A stretch of 64,000 bases of DNA from Vibrio bivalvicida (GCF_001399455.2 NZ_LLEI02000021.1:124001-188000); one strand, 5' to 3'; positions 16,826 through 26,233 are shown, counted from the first letter of the stretch. Numbers and translations are program-made. The notes: generated from the sequence alone by a model not told the origin.

Positions 16826-17485
16826 ATGGTGAAGTTCAATAAAAGCAGTTTAGAAGATCAGGCAGTCGGCTATTTGCGAGACTTGATCCTGAATGGCAGC
16901 TACAAAATGGGTGAGCGAATCGTCGAGAGTTCACTAGCAAAAGAGTTGGAGCTCTCGCGAAGCACTATCCGAATGGCTTTGAATACTTTGTCTCATGAAG
17001 GGTTAGTAGTGCAAAAACCTTATGCTGGTTGGCAGGTTATTGAGATAAATGAGCAAGACTTGTGGGAGATTTACCACCTGAGAGTGGCGATTGAATCACG
17101 TTCTGCTTGGCTTGCGGCGATAAAAGCCGATGATGAGAACAAACAGCAGCTTAAGGAGCTAATGGCCGATTTCGAAAAAGTGGCCAAAACAGACAATGTC
17201 ACGACTCAGACTTTAAGTAAATACGAACTTGAGCTGCATTCTTTGATTGTTGCTATGAGCCACAACAGCCGATTCGTTAATATCTATCGTCATGTCTCCA
17301 ACCAAATGTTGCTGTTTTTTAATATCGACTTGGCAAGCCACGAGCCTGCCAGTATTGTCGATGCGCACAAGCCTTTGGTCGATGCGATCTGCAATAATGA
17401 TCCTCAGGCTGCGGCGTATCATGCCGAAGAGCATATATCTACGTTCAAGGACGTTGGCGATAAGTTTCGCGAGCAAAACCCCTAA
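16826..17485 (+). CDS. GntR family (FCD subfamily) transcriptional regulator
   Basis: 219 residues from the ATG at 16826: an N-terminal winged helix (about 5-70, with GERIVESSLAKELELSRSTIRMAL) and an all-helical FCD ligand domain (about 80-215) with the metal-binding histidine pattern (LHSLIV, NSRFVNIYRHVSNQ and YHAEEHI). An in-frame ATG 33 bases upstream would add residues MIKLWFLTGLV and is less typical. It is divergent from the UxaA/enolase/BCCT operon and flanked by two matching TTGTC-type palindromes, so it is very likely the operon's repressor, released by an operon substrate or intermediate. Confidence 0.85.
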   Translation: MVKFNKSSLEDQAVGYLRDLILNGSYKMGERIVESSLAKELELSRSTIRMALNTLSHEGLVVQKPYAGWQVIEINEQDLWEIYHLRVAIESRSAWLAAIKADDENKQQLKELMADFEKVAKTDNVTTQTLSKYELELHSLIVAMSHNSRFVNIYRHVSNQMLLFFNIDLASHEPASIVDAHKPLVDAICNNDPQAAAYHAEEHISTFKDVGDKFREQNP

Positions 17486-17836
17486 ATCAATTTATGTTAG
17501 CCTTTCTAGAATAGTGAGGCTAACTAGTAAATAGATTGTTTGTCGCTGCTAAAGGCTTCATGCTTTTAAGAGGTAATTCTATAATCCGACTCTAGGCAAT
17601 ATGCACGAAAGCTAACCTACCACAAATTGTCTCATTACCGCATAAATCCAACCTATACTGTAAAGGTTTAGTTTTATTGATTTTGTTGTCAATAAAGGTA
17701 TTGTTAGAGCGGGCTCATTACAAGGTGTTGATTTGAAAAATAAATCTTGATTTGAATGAGTTGCTCTGATTGTTGTTTTGATAGCGTCAATAAATAGCTA
17801 GCGTTTAATAAACCTGACAATGATGGGAGTTGAGTT
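17486..17836. other. Intergenic region before the tail-collar gene
   Basis: No gene. At its left end an eight-base inverted repeat GTTAGCCT/AGGCTAAC (17496-17524) without a T run may be a weak terminator for the GntR gene. Near the right end TTGATTTGAA occurs twice directly (17728-17737 and 17747-17756), 19 bp apart, about 80 bp before the tail-collar start; meaning unknown. Confidence 0.4.
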
Positions 17837-18532
17837 ATGAACCCTTGTATAAGAAAACTGGTTCTCACCGGAGCCTTAGTACCTTCGTTAATGTTTAGCT
17901 CTAATGCATTAGCGTGCAGTGATACCCCTCTTATTGGAACTATGTGTGCGTTTGCTGGGAACTTCGCACCTCGTGGATATGCCTTGGCTCAAGGGCAGCT
18001 ATTAAGCATTTCACAGAACACGGCTTTGTTCTCTATCTTGGGAACCACCTACGGCGGAGATGGGAGAACGACGTTTGGTTTGCCAGATACCCGTGGTCGC
18101 GCTCTGATAGGTGCAGGAACTGGACCGGGCCTAAGCAGCTATTCACTGGGTGCTCGTGGCGGTGTTGAAAGCGTCGTTCTTACTCAAGATCAAATGCCTT
18201 CTCACACTCACACGGCTTCCACTCAGATGTCTGGTGATATCGATGTCGATGGCGTGATCAGCTTACATGCGTTTAGTGGTAATGCAAGCGAGAAAAGCCC
18301 AACAGGCAATGTATTGGCAAAAGGGAAAAGCAAATCTATGTACTCTGCGGATGTACCAGATGTCGACATGAGTCCTGATTCAATATCTTTTAGTTTGGTT
18401 GCCTCAAATAATCTCTCCGCTTCGACTACAGTTGATAGTGCTGGTGGCGACCAGTCTCACGAGAATCGTATGCCTTATGTCGTGGTGAACTGGATTATTG
18501 CGCTACAAGGTATTTTCCCAACGAGAAACTAG
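17837..18532 (+). CDS. Exported phage tail-collar domain protein
   Basis: 231 residues with an N-terminal signal peptide (basic MNPCIRKL, hydrophobic stretch to about residue 26, cleavage after SNALA) followed by a phage tail collar domain of the microcystin-dependent-protein (MdpB-like) type: GTMCAFAGNFAPRGYALAQG, ISQNTALFSILGTTYGGDGR, FGLPDTRGRALIG and the C-terminal PYVVVNWIIALQG. The middle is Ser/Asp-rich. Most relatives are phage or phage-like structural proteins without a signal peptide, so this is an exported member. It is followed after four bases by a Sel1-repeat protein with its own signal peptide. Function unknown. Confidence 0.78.
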   Translation: MNPCIRKLVLTGALVPSLMFSSNALACSDTPLIGTMCAFAGNFAPRGYALAQGQLLSISQNTALFSILGTTYGGDGRTTFGLPDTRGRALIGAGTGPGLSSYSLGARGGVESVVLTQDQMPSHTHTASTQMSGDIDVDGVISLHAFSGNASEKSPTGNVLAKGKSKSMYSADVPDVDMSPDSISFSLVASNNLSASTTVDSAGGDQSHENRMPYVVVNWIIALQGIFPTRN

Positions 18533-18536
18533 TTGA

Positions 18537-19484
18537 ATGATAAATATTATAAATAAATGTTTTGGGCTGATGATGCTTAGCCTAGTTTTTACGTCGTTGA
18601 GTTATGCAGAAGACCAGAAAGAACAGCTAACGCGAGCTTATGATGCGCTTGCAATTGAAGATTACTCGTTATCGTTCGGCATGTTTGAGCGTTTAGGACA
18701 GAAGGGATCTTCCGAAGCGCATTTCGCGTTAGCGCTGTTCTATAAGTTCGGCTGGGGAGAGGTTAAGCAAGACTTAGAGCAGGCTTGTCATCTATTTTCG
18801 GTCGCGGCTAAAAAAGGTATACCCGCAGCGCAACAAGAGTACGGTTTTTGCTTATTGCATCACGAGTCCAGTGAAAATCCGAGTGATTGGTTTGAACTGG
18901 CTTATGAGAGTGGCGTTTATGAAGCGGCCTGTGATAAGGGCCGATTGTATCTAGGCACAAAATGGTATGTACCCAACGTGCATAGCGCGATTGAATGGTG
19001 TCAAAGAGCGGCGGAGAGAAATGCAGTTAAAGCTCAGGTGACGCTAGGAGACATCTATAGTACAAACCATAAAGTGTTTGATGCCGCGACAGCAGAATAC
19101 TGGTATCAGCAAGCGATTAACAATCGTTCGGGAGATGCAGCATATAAATTGGCACTGCTTTACTTAGAAGCGACCGGAGAAACTCAGGGAGACGAACATA
19201 GTTCGAACAAAGCTCTCTACTTCTTCGAAGTGGCGTCATCGTTGAAATTGGAAAAAGCTTACCAACCGACCGCTCAGTTGTATTGGAAAAAATTGCAGCA
19301 AATGGATCAAGATGGTTCACAGATGATGGCGAAAAGTTATCTTTGGGCTAAAGCCGCGCAGCAAGTGATGCCGAGTGACGAAACGGCACTTCTACTGGAT
19401 GAGATCGAACGTGAAATACCTCCTCAGTGGAAGCATAAACTTGACACCCAAGTTGAAGCGTTTCTCAATAATAAAGAGCACTAA
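18537..19484 (+). CDS. Exported Sel1-repeat (TPR-like) protein
   Basis: 315 residues: signal peptide (to about residue 24, ending SLSYA) and then several Sel1-like repeats of about 36 residues, visible as AHFALALFYKFGWGEVKQDL, AACDKGRLYLGTKWYVPNV, AQVTLGDIYSTNH and AYKLALLYLEATGE. Such solenoids bind proteins and often act in envelope assembly or host contact. It follows the tail-collar gene by four bases and is almost certainly cotranscribed with it. Its 3' end overlaps the convergent LysR gene by four bases. Confidence 0.8.
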   Translation: MINIINKCFGLMMLSLVFTSLSYAEDQKEQLTRAYDALAIEDYSLSFGMFERLGQKGSSEAHFALALFYKFGWGEVKQDLEQACHLFSVAAKKGIPAAQQEYGFCLLHHESSENPSDWFELAYESGVYEAACDKGRLYLGTKWYVPNVHSAIEWCQRAAERNAVKAQVTLGDIYSTNHKVFDAATAEYWYQQAINNRSGDAAYKLALLYLEATGETQGDEHSSNKALYFFEVASSLKLEKAYQPTAQLYWKKLQQMDQDGSQMMAKSYLWAKAAQQVMPSDETALLLDEIEREIPPQWKHKLDTQVEAFLNNKEH

Positions 19485-20395
19485 ACGCGACTAAACCTCT
19501 CAATTAAAAAGTCAATAAACAGCCGGATTCTTTTTGGTTGGTACTGCCTGCTTAGATAGATAACATTTAAGTCTGCACCCGCCGAAGAGGTTGAGGCATT
19601 GAAGTTCTTCATATAGCCATTCAGCAGTGTCACTAAACGCTGCTGTTTGATGTCTTCTTGCACATCAATAACCGATTTCAGCGCAATTCCTGCACCTTCG
19701 AGTGCCCACTGGCGTATGACCTCACCATCATCAGAAAAGCGTTTTGGCACCACAGTAATCGCATTGTGTTTGTCATCGTCTTGAAAGTGCCATGTCTTGA
19801 GCTCTTCATTACTTCTCACCATAGCTAAACAGTCGTGATTGGCTAGATCTTGTGGCGTGATAGGCGTCCCTTTCTTCGCTAAGTAGGTTGGAGAGGCACA
19901 AAGCACTCGTCGACTTGGTGCTAGCTTGCGAGAGATAAGATTGCTATCTGCAAGTTCTCCATAACGAATCACGATATCCAATCCAGACTCTGCCAAGTTA
20001 GACAAGTTATCATTTAGGTAGAGGTAGGGAATCACTTCTGGATACAGTTCACTGAACTCAGATAACATTGGCGAGATGTATTGTTTACCTATATCTCTGG
20101 GCGCTGAAATCTTTAATGTTCCGCGTACTTCTTTGATACCCGTTTGAAGCAGGTTTTCTGTTTCTTTGACGCTGTCGATGATTTCAAGACAAGCCTGATG
20201 ATACATAGCGCCCGAATCAGTCAATGAGATGTGCCGAGTACTTCGATTGAGCAGTTTAACGCCATAATGATCTTCTAATGCTTGCAATCTTGCCGTCACC
20301 GTTGCTGGCGATAGACCGAGTTCTCTCCCAGCGGCCGCTAGCCCCTGATTTTTGATAATGCTGACAAACAGTGTCATATCGGAAAACTTGTCCAA
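19481..20395 (-). CDS. LysR family transcriptional regulator
   Basis: 304 residues from a TTG start at 20395 that has AAAGGAG six bases upstream; upstream in-frame ATGs would read through the palindromic operator. The N-terminal winged helix is clear (DMTLFVSIIKNQGLAAAGRE, then SPATVTARLQALEDHYGVKL) with the usual substrate-binding domain after residue 90. It belongs to the branch that commonly controls divergent oxidoreductase genes (YafC/DmlR-like). It is divergent from the old-yellow-enzyme gene with a T-N11-A palindrome between, so it very likely regulates that gene and itself. Confidence 0.87.
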   Translation of the reverse strand: MDKFSDMTLFVSIIKNQGLAAAGRELGLSPATVTARLQALEDHYGVKLLNRSTRHISLTDSGAMYHQACLEIIDSVKETENLLQTGIKEVRGTLKISAPRDIGKQYISPMLSEFSELYPEVIPYLYLNDNLSNLAESGLDIVIRYGELADSNLISRKLAPSRRVLCASPTYLAKKGTPITPQDLANHDCLAMVRSNEELKTWHFQDDDKHNAITVVPKRFSDDGEVIRQWALEGAGIALKSVIDVQEDIKQQRLVTLLNGYMKNFNASTSSAGADLNVIYLSRQYQPKRIRLFIDFLIERFSRV

Positions 20396-20414
20396 CCTTC
20401 TCTCCTTTACTTTT

Positions 20415-20437
20415 ATTATTCGGTAAATACGAATAAT
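20415..20437. promoter_or_regulatory. LysR operator with T-N11-A palindrome
   Basis: Perfect inverted repeat ATTATTCG (20415-20422) / CGAATAAT (20430-20437) with a seven-base spacer. It contains the LysR-type T-N11-A motif (T at 20420, A at 20432). It lies 20 bp before the LysR start and about 80 bp before the divergent alkene reductase gene. Confidence 0.7.
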
Positions 20438-20514
20438 CAATTCAAATATTACTCAATTATCAAATTTTATCGAGGTAATAAACTAACGGAACGAAAATAG
20501 ATATCAAGGAAACC

Positions 20515-21630
20515 ATGATTATGTCAGCAAGCAAAATCTTTCAACCAACCCAGCTTCAATCCCTTAAACTACAAAACCGTTTGGTAATGGCACCAATGAC
20601 TCGGGCGCGAACCAGTCAGCCGGGCAATATTCCTAATCAGATGATGGCGACTTACTATAAACAACGAGCCAGCGCTGGATTGATCATCTCCGAAGCGACT
20701 CAAATCTCAGATGACTCGCAAGGTTACTCATTCACCCCAGGGGTTTATATCGATGAGCAAGTCGCTGGTTGGAAGCAAATCACTCAAGGCGTTAAGCAGC
20801 AAGGCGCTGCAATGTTTTGTCAGCTATGGCATGTTGGTCGAGTCTCACATCCTGTGTTTCAAAACGGTGAGTTGCCAATAGCACCTTCGACATTAAAGCC
20901 AGTTGAAACGCAAGTTTGGATTGCCGACGAGCAGGGCAATGGCAATATGGTGGACTGTGTTGAGCCAAGAGCTATGACGCAAAAGGACATTGATCGCGTG
21001 GTTCATGACTTTGCCAATGCGGCGAGGCGGGCTGTTGAAGCAGGCTTTGATGGTGTCGAAATTCATGGCGGCAATGGCTATCTTATCGACCAGTTCTTGC
21101 GAACCAACTCCAATCATCGTACAGACAACTATGGAGGTAGCAGAGAAAATCGCCTGCGCTTTTTATTCGATGTTGTCGATGCAGTCAGTGCTGCTATCGG
21201 TGCAAATCGCGTTGGCGTGAGGCTTGCTCCCTTTATTACCTTTAAAGATATGAACTGCCCAGATATTGTGCCAACAATTTTGCAAGCGGCGAAACAGCTT
21301 CAAGAAAGAAACATCGCCTACTTACATCTGTCAGAAGCGGATTGGGATGATGCCCCTGTGATACCAGAAAGTTTCCGCATTGAACTACGCGAGTATTTCA
21401 CCAATACCATTATCGTCGCGGGAGGTTATACCCTAGAAAGTGCGAATGAAGTGCTTGAGAAAGGTTATGCCGATCTGGTCGCGTTTGGGCGTCCGTTTGT
21501 CTCTAATCCGGATTTGGTTGAACGCTTAAAATACAGGCAGCCGCTAGCAGAACTCGATGGTTCAACCCTATTTGGTGGTAATGAAGTTGGCTATACCGAT
21601 TACCCCAACTTACCGGGAGCCAGTATTTAA
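20515..21630 (+). CDS. Old yellow enzyme family alkene reductase (NemA-like)
   Basis: FMN-dependent ene-reductase of 371 residues that reduces activated C=C bonds (enones, N-ethylmaleimide, nitro-esters) with NADPH. The family signatures are clear: LVMAPMTRARTSQPGNIPN near the N-terminus, WHVGRVSHP, and the long motif HGGNGYLIDQFLR...HRTDNYGGS, with YADLVAFGRPFVSNPD near the C-terminus. AAGGAAACC precedes the first ATG; a second ATG lies two codons on. Divergent from its likely LysR regulator; ends in a strong terminator. Confidence 0.9.
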   Translation: MIMSASKIFQPTQLQSLKLQNRLVMAPMTRARTSQPGNIPNQMMATYYKQRASAGLIISEATQISDDSQGYSFTPGVYIDEQVAGWKQITQGVKQQGAAMFCQLWHVGRVSHPVFQNGELPIAPSTLKPVETQVWIADEQGNGNMVDCVEPRAMTQKDIDRVVHDFANAARRAVEAGFDGVEIHGGNGYLIDQFLRTNSNHRTDNYGGSRENRLRFLFDVVDAVSAAIGANRVGVRLAPFITFKDMNCPDIVPTILQAAKQLQERNIAYLHLSEADWDDAPVIPESFRIELREYFTNTIIVAGGYTLESANEVLEKGYADLVAFGRPFVSNPDLVERLKYRQPLAELDGSTLFGGNEVGYTDYPNLPGASI

Positions 21631-21693
21631 TAAATACAGCATTGAATGCACAGAGACCTTTCGTAATAAAAACAGTTCACGAGTAAAAGATCT

Positions 21694-21721
21694 GCCCTAT
21701 CAATATTTGATAGGGCTTTTT
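21694..21721 (+). terminator. Rho-independent terminator after the alkene reductase
   Basis: Perfect ten-base stem GCCCTATCAA/TTGATAGGGC with a three-base loop, followed by TTTTT. Confidence 0.9.
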
Positions 21722-21833
21722 ACGCAATTTATATTATCAAAAACAGTAAATGCTATTTACGTTTAGCTGACGTAAAAGCCAAGTGCAGTATGATAGATAG
21801 TAAGGACTACGCGCTTATCCATAAGGAATTACC

Positions 21834-23261
21834 ATGCAGTTACTCACTAATCAGAGTTTTGTCTCATTCATGGCAGCAGATAATGACCAAGGTCTTGAGG
21901 TCACAAACCCTGCGACGGGTGAAAGTTTAGGCTTTGCACCTATATCCACTGAGCAAGACATAGTTGCTGGTATAGAGAGAGCACATTGCGCTCAAAAAGA
22001 GTGGGCGATGCTACCTGCTAAGGCTCGCTCGAATATGCTGCAACAGTGGTTCCGATTGCTGTTAGATAACAAAGATGATTTAGCAAGATTAATGACTCTG
22101 GAGCAAGGTAAGCCTATTATCGAGGCCCAAGGTGAAGTGCTCTATGGTGCGAGCTTTATCGAATGGTTTGCTGAAGAAGCGAAACGTACCTACGGTGAGA
22201 CAATCCCTTCCCCTAGTCGAGACAAGCGTTTGGTGACTATTAAGCAGCCCATTGGAGTTGCATGCGCAATAACGCCGTGGAACTTTCCTATCGCGATGAT
22301 TACTCGCAAAGCTGCCCCAGCTTTAGCGGCAGGCTGCAGTTTCATTGTTAAGCCTTCAGAATTGACGCCTTTATGTGCGTTTGCGGTGGTTGAGTTAGCG
22401 TATCAAGCCGGAATTCCACGCGATGTGTTGCAAGTCGTTTTAGGCTCTGATCCTAAGGAAGTGGGGGCGATCTTTACCTCTCACCCGTTGATTCGTAAGC
22501 TCTCTTTTACTGGCTCAACTCAAGTCGGTAGCATTTTGATGCAGCAGAGCGCTTACGATATTAAGCGCACTTCAATGGAGTTAGGAGGTAATGCACCATT
22601 TATTGTCTTTGAAGATGCTGATGTTGATGCAGCAGTTGCTGGAGCGATGGCATCTAAGTTTCGTAATGCAGGGCAAACCTGTGTGTGTGCCAACCGCTTT
22701 TACGTTCATAGCAATGTGTATGAGGAGTTTGTCGCTAAGTTTGATGCGAAGGTACAAGAGCTTCAGGTAGGGAATGGGCTTGATAAAGGGGTGAATATAG
22801 GGCCTGTAATCAGCAGTTCAGCCAAGCAAAGTATTCAAGCACTCGTTGATGTGGCGATTCAGCAAGGCGCTAGCCCCGTTTCTCCCCCGAGGTTGTTAGA
22901 TGGGTTATTCATGCAGCCATTGGTACTGAAAGATGTCTTACATAGTATGGATATCGTACAGCAAGAAATCTTTGGCCCTGTTGCCCCAGTGATTGCATTT
23001 GATAATGATGAGCACCTGATCGAGATGGCGAATGACACCATCTACGGCTTAGCGTCTTATTTCTACAGCCAGAATATCCATCGTGTTTGGAAGATTGCCG
23101 AAGCACTCCAGTACGGCATGGTGGGTATTAATGAAGGGATCATCTCGACTGAAGCTGCTCCATTTGGCGGAGTCAAACAATCGGGAATTGGTCGTGAAGG
23201 AGCCAAAGTTGGTATTGATGAATATATGGATGTGAAGTATCTCTGCTTTGGTGGCAACTAA
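21834..23261 (+). CDS. gabD: NAD(P)-dependent succinate-semialdehyde dehydrogenase
   Basis: Aldehyde dehydrogenase of 475 residues that oxidises succinate semialdehyde to succinate in GABA and related catabolism. The ALDH signatures are present: nucleotide-binding TPWNFPIAMITRKAAPALAAG, FTGSTQVGS, the general base in MELGGNAPFIVFEDADVD, and the catalytic cysteine in GQTCVCANRF (the C-x-C arrangement typical of GabD). AAGGAATTACC precedes the ATG. There is no gabT next to it, so the gene stands alone here. Substrate assignment rests on overall similarity; another short-chain aldehyde is possible. Confidence 0.82.
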   Translation: MQLLTNQSFVSFMAADNDQGLEVTNPATGESLGFAPISTEQDIVAGIERAHCAQKEWAMLPAKARSNMLQQWFRLLLDNKDDLARLMTLEQGKPIIEAQGEVLYGASFIEWFAEEAKRTYGETIPSPSRDKRLVTIKQPIGVACAITPWNFPIAMITRKAAPALAAGCSFIVKPSELTPLCAFAVVELAYQAGIPRDVLQVVLGSDPKEVGAIFTSHPLIRKLSFTGSTQVGSILMQQSAYDIKRTSMELGGNAPFIVFEDADVDAAVAGAMASKFRNAGQTCVCANRFYVHSNVYEEFVAKFDAKVQELQVGNGLDKGVNIGPVISSSAKQSIQALVDVAIQQGASPVSPPRLLDGLFMQPLVLKDVLHSMDIVQQEIFGPVAPVIAFDNDEHLIEMANDTIYGLASYFYSQNIHRVWKIAEALQYGMVGINEGIISTEAAPFGGVKQSGIGREGAKVGIDEYMDVKYLCFGGN

Positions 23262-23285
23262 GCAGAGTGGAGCGGTTAAAAAAGT

Positions 23286-23321
23286 AAAACGCCCTAACCG
23301 TTCGGTTTAGGGCGTTTTTTT
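23286..23321. terminator. Bidirectional terminator between gabD and the chemoreceptor gene
   Basis: Stem CGCCCTAA/TTAGGGCG (23290-23297/23307-23314) closed by a CCG-TT-CGG top, with AAAA on the left and a run of seven T residues on the right, so it can serve both convergent genes. Confidence 0.88.
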
Positions 23322-23331
23322 GCGTTGCTAG

Positions 23332-24993
23332 CTAAACTGAAAAGCGGTCGACCAGCTCGTAGAGCTCATTGGCTCTGTGGTTAAGCTCTTGGCTCCCTGA
23401 GCGGTTCTCGTTCGCCAGTTCGGCAGACTTGGAACTCTGGTCAGAGATAACAACGATACGTTCTGATATCTCTTGGCCAACTAAACTTTGCTCTTCGGTT
23501 GCAGTCGCAATCAGCGAGTTCATGTCCATGATAGTGCCAATAGATTCTTGGATTTGAATTAGGGCTTGAGCTGCTGCATTGGCTTCTTCTACGGTACTTG
23601 CACCACGTTGTTGGCTTGACTCCATGGCTTTGACTGCATCATCTGAAGCCGCTTTCAGTTGCTCAATCATCTGATGGATTTCACCTGTACTGTCTTGAGT
23701 GCGGCTTGCTAGCTTGCGAACTTCATCTGCTACTACCGCGAAACCGCGACCTTGTTCACCTGCACGTGCTGCCTCAATAGCCGCATTAAGTGCCAACAGG
23801 TTAGTTTGCTCAGCGATATCTTGAATCACTTCAAGAGAAGATGAAATGTTTTGCACGTCGCCTTCTAAGCGCGAGATCACACTATTCGCTTGAGATACCT
23901 CTTCAGCCAAGGCTTCAACTGACTGTGCTGCGGAGTTTACAATGCCCTGAGCTTCTTTGGCGTTGTCGTCAGCTTCTTTGGCTGAGTCCGCTGCTTGGCT
24001 AGCATTATTTGAGATTTCACTTGCAGTTGTTGTCATTTCTGTCATTGCAGTGGCGACTTGTTCAGTCTCTTCACGTTGCCCTGTTGCAAGTTCATCAACT
24101 TTTGCAGCACGCAGTGACATGTTGTTAGTCTCAGAAACAACCTGTTGGCCCACATTACTAACACTGCTAATAATGGTTTGCAGGCTTGCCACAAAGGCGT
24201 TGAAGTTTTTACTGAGTTGCGAGAATTCAGGCGCTGTGAAGTCATCCATACGCGCTGTGAGATCTGCATCCCCGCTAGCAAATGAGCGAATAGATTCATC
24301 AAACATCTCAAGTGGTTTCATAATGGTACGGTTTACAGCAACGGCGAACACAGCAACAATACCAGCGATGACTAAGCAGAAAATAATAATCGCAGACAAA
24401 GTGGTTTGCAGAGCGTTGGTGGTTGCATTTTCCATTTCAGCGATAATTGCATCGATGTCATCAGTATAGAAACCAGTTCCGATCATTAAGTCCCATTCAG
24501 GAATATAGATAGAGTAGCTGAGTTTAGGTAACGCGACCGTTTCACCTGGTTTAGGGAAATAATAGGTTGTAAACTCACCAGTTTTGGCATTACGAATTAG
24601 GTCTTGGATAAGATAATTGCCTTGCTTATCTTGCAAGTTCCAATAGCTGTCACCAATGCCTTTTTCGCTGCTGCCTTGGACTCGGCGAATACCTTTGGAA
24701 TCGTAACCAAAGACATAGCCTGTTTTACCATATTCTAGCGTTTTTAGGGTTGGATAAGCTTCTTCTAAGCTTGCCCCTCGGTTGAGGAAAGGTTGAACCG
24801 CCGACTTTGCCATTTGAAGGTAGTTTCTAAGCTCCGCTTTTTTCATGTTCATCATGTTAGTGCGGGTTACTTCAATCTGCTGCTCATTGAGTTCGGTGGT
24901 TTTCATATAGGTAAAGCTAAGCATACCTAATGCAATGACTAGCAGCGGAACCAGTGCCAAAATGTAGAGGCGGCTACGAATAGTAAGACTCAT
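23332..24993 (-). CDS. Methyl-accepting chemotaxis protein with single Cache domain
   Basis: Inner-membrane chemoreceptor of 553 residues. Layout: first membrane helix (about 9-28), periplasmic single Cache_2-type sensor (about 40-190, with [17 protein letters not shown] and [15 protein letters not shown]), second membrane helix (about 197-217), HAMP domain (about 218-270), and the signalling hairpin whose tip is [20 protein letters not shown] then [15 protein letters not shown]. sCache receptors of this type mostly detect small carboxylates such as acetate or pyruvate. AGGATGTTTGT precedes the ATG. No obvious sigma-28 promoter was found upstream. Confidence 0.92.
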   Translation of the reverse strand: MSLTIRSRLYILALVPLLVIALGMLSFTYMKTTELNEQQIEVTRTNMMNMKKAELRNYLQMAKSAVQPFLNRGASLEEAYPTLKTLEYGKTGYVFGYDSKGIRRVQGSSEKGIGDSYWNLQDKQGNYLIQDLIRNAKTGEFTTYYFPKPGETVALPKLSYSIYIPEWDLMIGTGFYTDDIDAIIAEMENATTNALQTTLSAIIIFCLVIAGIVAVFAVAVNRTIMKPLEMFDESIRSFASGDADLTARMDDFTAPEFSQLSKNFNAFVASLQTIISSVSNVGQQVVSETNNMSLRAAKVDELATGQREETEQVATAMTEMTTTASEISNNASQAADSAKEADDNAKEAQGIVNSAAQSVEALAEEVSQANSVISRLEGDVQNISSSLEVIQDIAEQTNLLALNAAIEAARAGEQGRGFAVVADEVRKLASRTQDSTGEIHQMIEQLKAASDDAVKAMESSQQRGASTVEEANAAAQALIQIQESIGTIMDMNSLIATATEEQSLVGQEISERIVVISDQSSKSAELANENRSGSQELNHRANELYELVDRFSV

Positions 24994-25365
24994 ACAAACA
25001 TCCTGTTATTAGTAATAATCGCTTCTTAACTTAAAGAAAAACTTGGTCGTTCTCCATCTAAGAAAAGCGCTTGTTTATTGGAATCATGCTTATAGACCCA
25101 AATGTATATCTATAAGACTAGCCAATTTATCGACAGTTGACTGTGAATCTTGAGGGGTTTATAGGTCTAATTGGTTAGACATTAGTAGAATCAAGCGTAA
25201 ATATTGATAATGCTCTCACTTAGTCTTGTCTGTCAGATACTTAGTTGAAGAAAATCTAGTGCTAGCAAGAGTGTTGCCAGCAATAAAATAAATCGGTGTT
25301 TGTAGTTGTAGCTGATTCGCAGGTATTAGGTAGTCTTACTCGATAACTATAAGTGCGTACCACTA
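24994..25365. other. Intergenic region, nothing recognised
   Basis: 372 bp between the chemoreceptor start and the DUF4344 stop, both on the minus strand. I see no credible ORF, strong hairpin or known operator. It should hold the chemoreceptor promoter. Confidence 0.5.
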
Positions 25366-26136
25366 TTATTCAGAGGCTTCTACATTAAGATAGTTGTGCC
25401 AATTCTGGGCGACATGCTGGTATTGGAATACACAGAAGTCTTTGCGATCAGCAAGATAGTCATTTTCCACTTCGTCGAGCAAGTTTTGATGTTTTTCTGG
25501 GTTGCTGCCGTACACTAAACAAAGCGTTGAAAAGTAGCGTTGTAAGTCGAAGCTGTGTTCATCAATGTACTCGCCAAACTCATAGAAATCGGGCTTATCT
25601 TCTGATTCAAAAGCAAACATATCCGCTGCGCTAATGGCGGCATCTTCACCGTTTTCAACGTATTCAATCATCATCACGGCGGCAAAGTTATCTACGGCAT
25701 CTTCTTCTTTGCCTAATATAGGGATATTTTGATCGGCAATATAAGCGTGTCCAGCTTCGTGAAGCAAGGTGTGAAGGACCGTATCCATCGCTCCAAGCTT
25801 GGCTGGTTTTCCGTACTTTTCGTCATACTTGTTGTTTTTAAAGTAATCCAACGCCTCTTGATAAAAGTGGTACGGCATCTGCACAAGGTGTTTTTCCGGA
25901 TCGTACAGCGGCCCATCTTCGCTGCCATACTCTATGGTGAGCGTTTTGTTGAAGGGGAACAGGTCGTCAGACAGGTCAATGAGAGTTTGATTAACGCCAC
26001 TTTGTTCAATCTCTGATTTCAACTTAGCTTCAGCGCTACTGTTCGGCTCAAGATAACGGATAGTGACGTTGTCTGATGCCGAAAAAGCCTGAGCAGAGAA
26101 AGCGAGCATAGGCAGCAGCACTAGGCGCAAAAACAT
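25366..26136 (-). CDS. Exported DUF4344 putative metallopeptidase
   Basis: 256 residues: signal peptide (about 1-18) followed by a domain with the zinc-metallopeptidase motif HEAGH at residues 126-130 and a downstream E-D-x-x-D-N-F segment (KEEDAVDNFAAVMMIEY) that supplies the third ligand in this family, which Pfam names DUF4344. It is predicted to act in the periplasm or outside the cell; no substrate is known. It is divergent from the CatB-type leader/gene cluster. AAGGAAGATTT precedes the ATG. Confidence 0.82.
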   Translation of the reverse strand: MFLRLVLLPMLAFSAQAFSASDNVTIRYLEPNSSAEAKLKSEIEQSGVNQTLIDLSDDLFPFNKTLTIEYGSEDGPLYDPEKHLVQMPYHFYQEALDYFKNNKYDEKYGKPAKLGAMDTVLHTLLHEAGHAYIADQNIPILGKEEDAVDNFAAVMMIEYVENGEDAAISAADMFAFESEDKPDFYEFGEYIDEHSFDLQRYFSTLCLVYGSNPEKHQNLLDEVENDYLADRKDFCVFQYQHVAQNWHNYLNVEASE

Positions 26137-26180
26137 AAATCTTCCTTATTATTCTTATACATAAATAAACTCACTTAATA

Positions 26181-26211
26181 CTGACATAAATTGTAAGCTT
26201 TGGCTTATAGT
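26181..26211 (+). promoter_or_regulatory. Candidate promoter for the leader/catB transcript
   Basis: CTGACA (26181-26186) and TATAGT (26206-26211) with 19 bp between. It would start RNA close to 26218, only a few bases before the leader Shine-Dalgarno. The spacing is longer than ideal, so confidence is modest. Confidence 0.35.
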
Positions 26212-26233
26212 TTGCGCACAAAGGAGTCTTAAC

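Noticed and set aside
17837..18532. Tail-collar gene as a prophage remnant
   Set aside because: No integrase, capsid, tail or lysis genes and no att repeats nearby; the protein has a signal peptide.
23957..24469. 170-codon plus-strand frame inside the chemoreceptor gene
   Set aside because: Antisense to a well-conserved chemoreceptor; low-complexity Ala/Ser composition.
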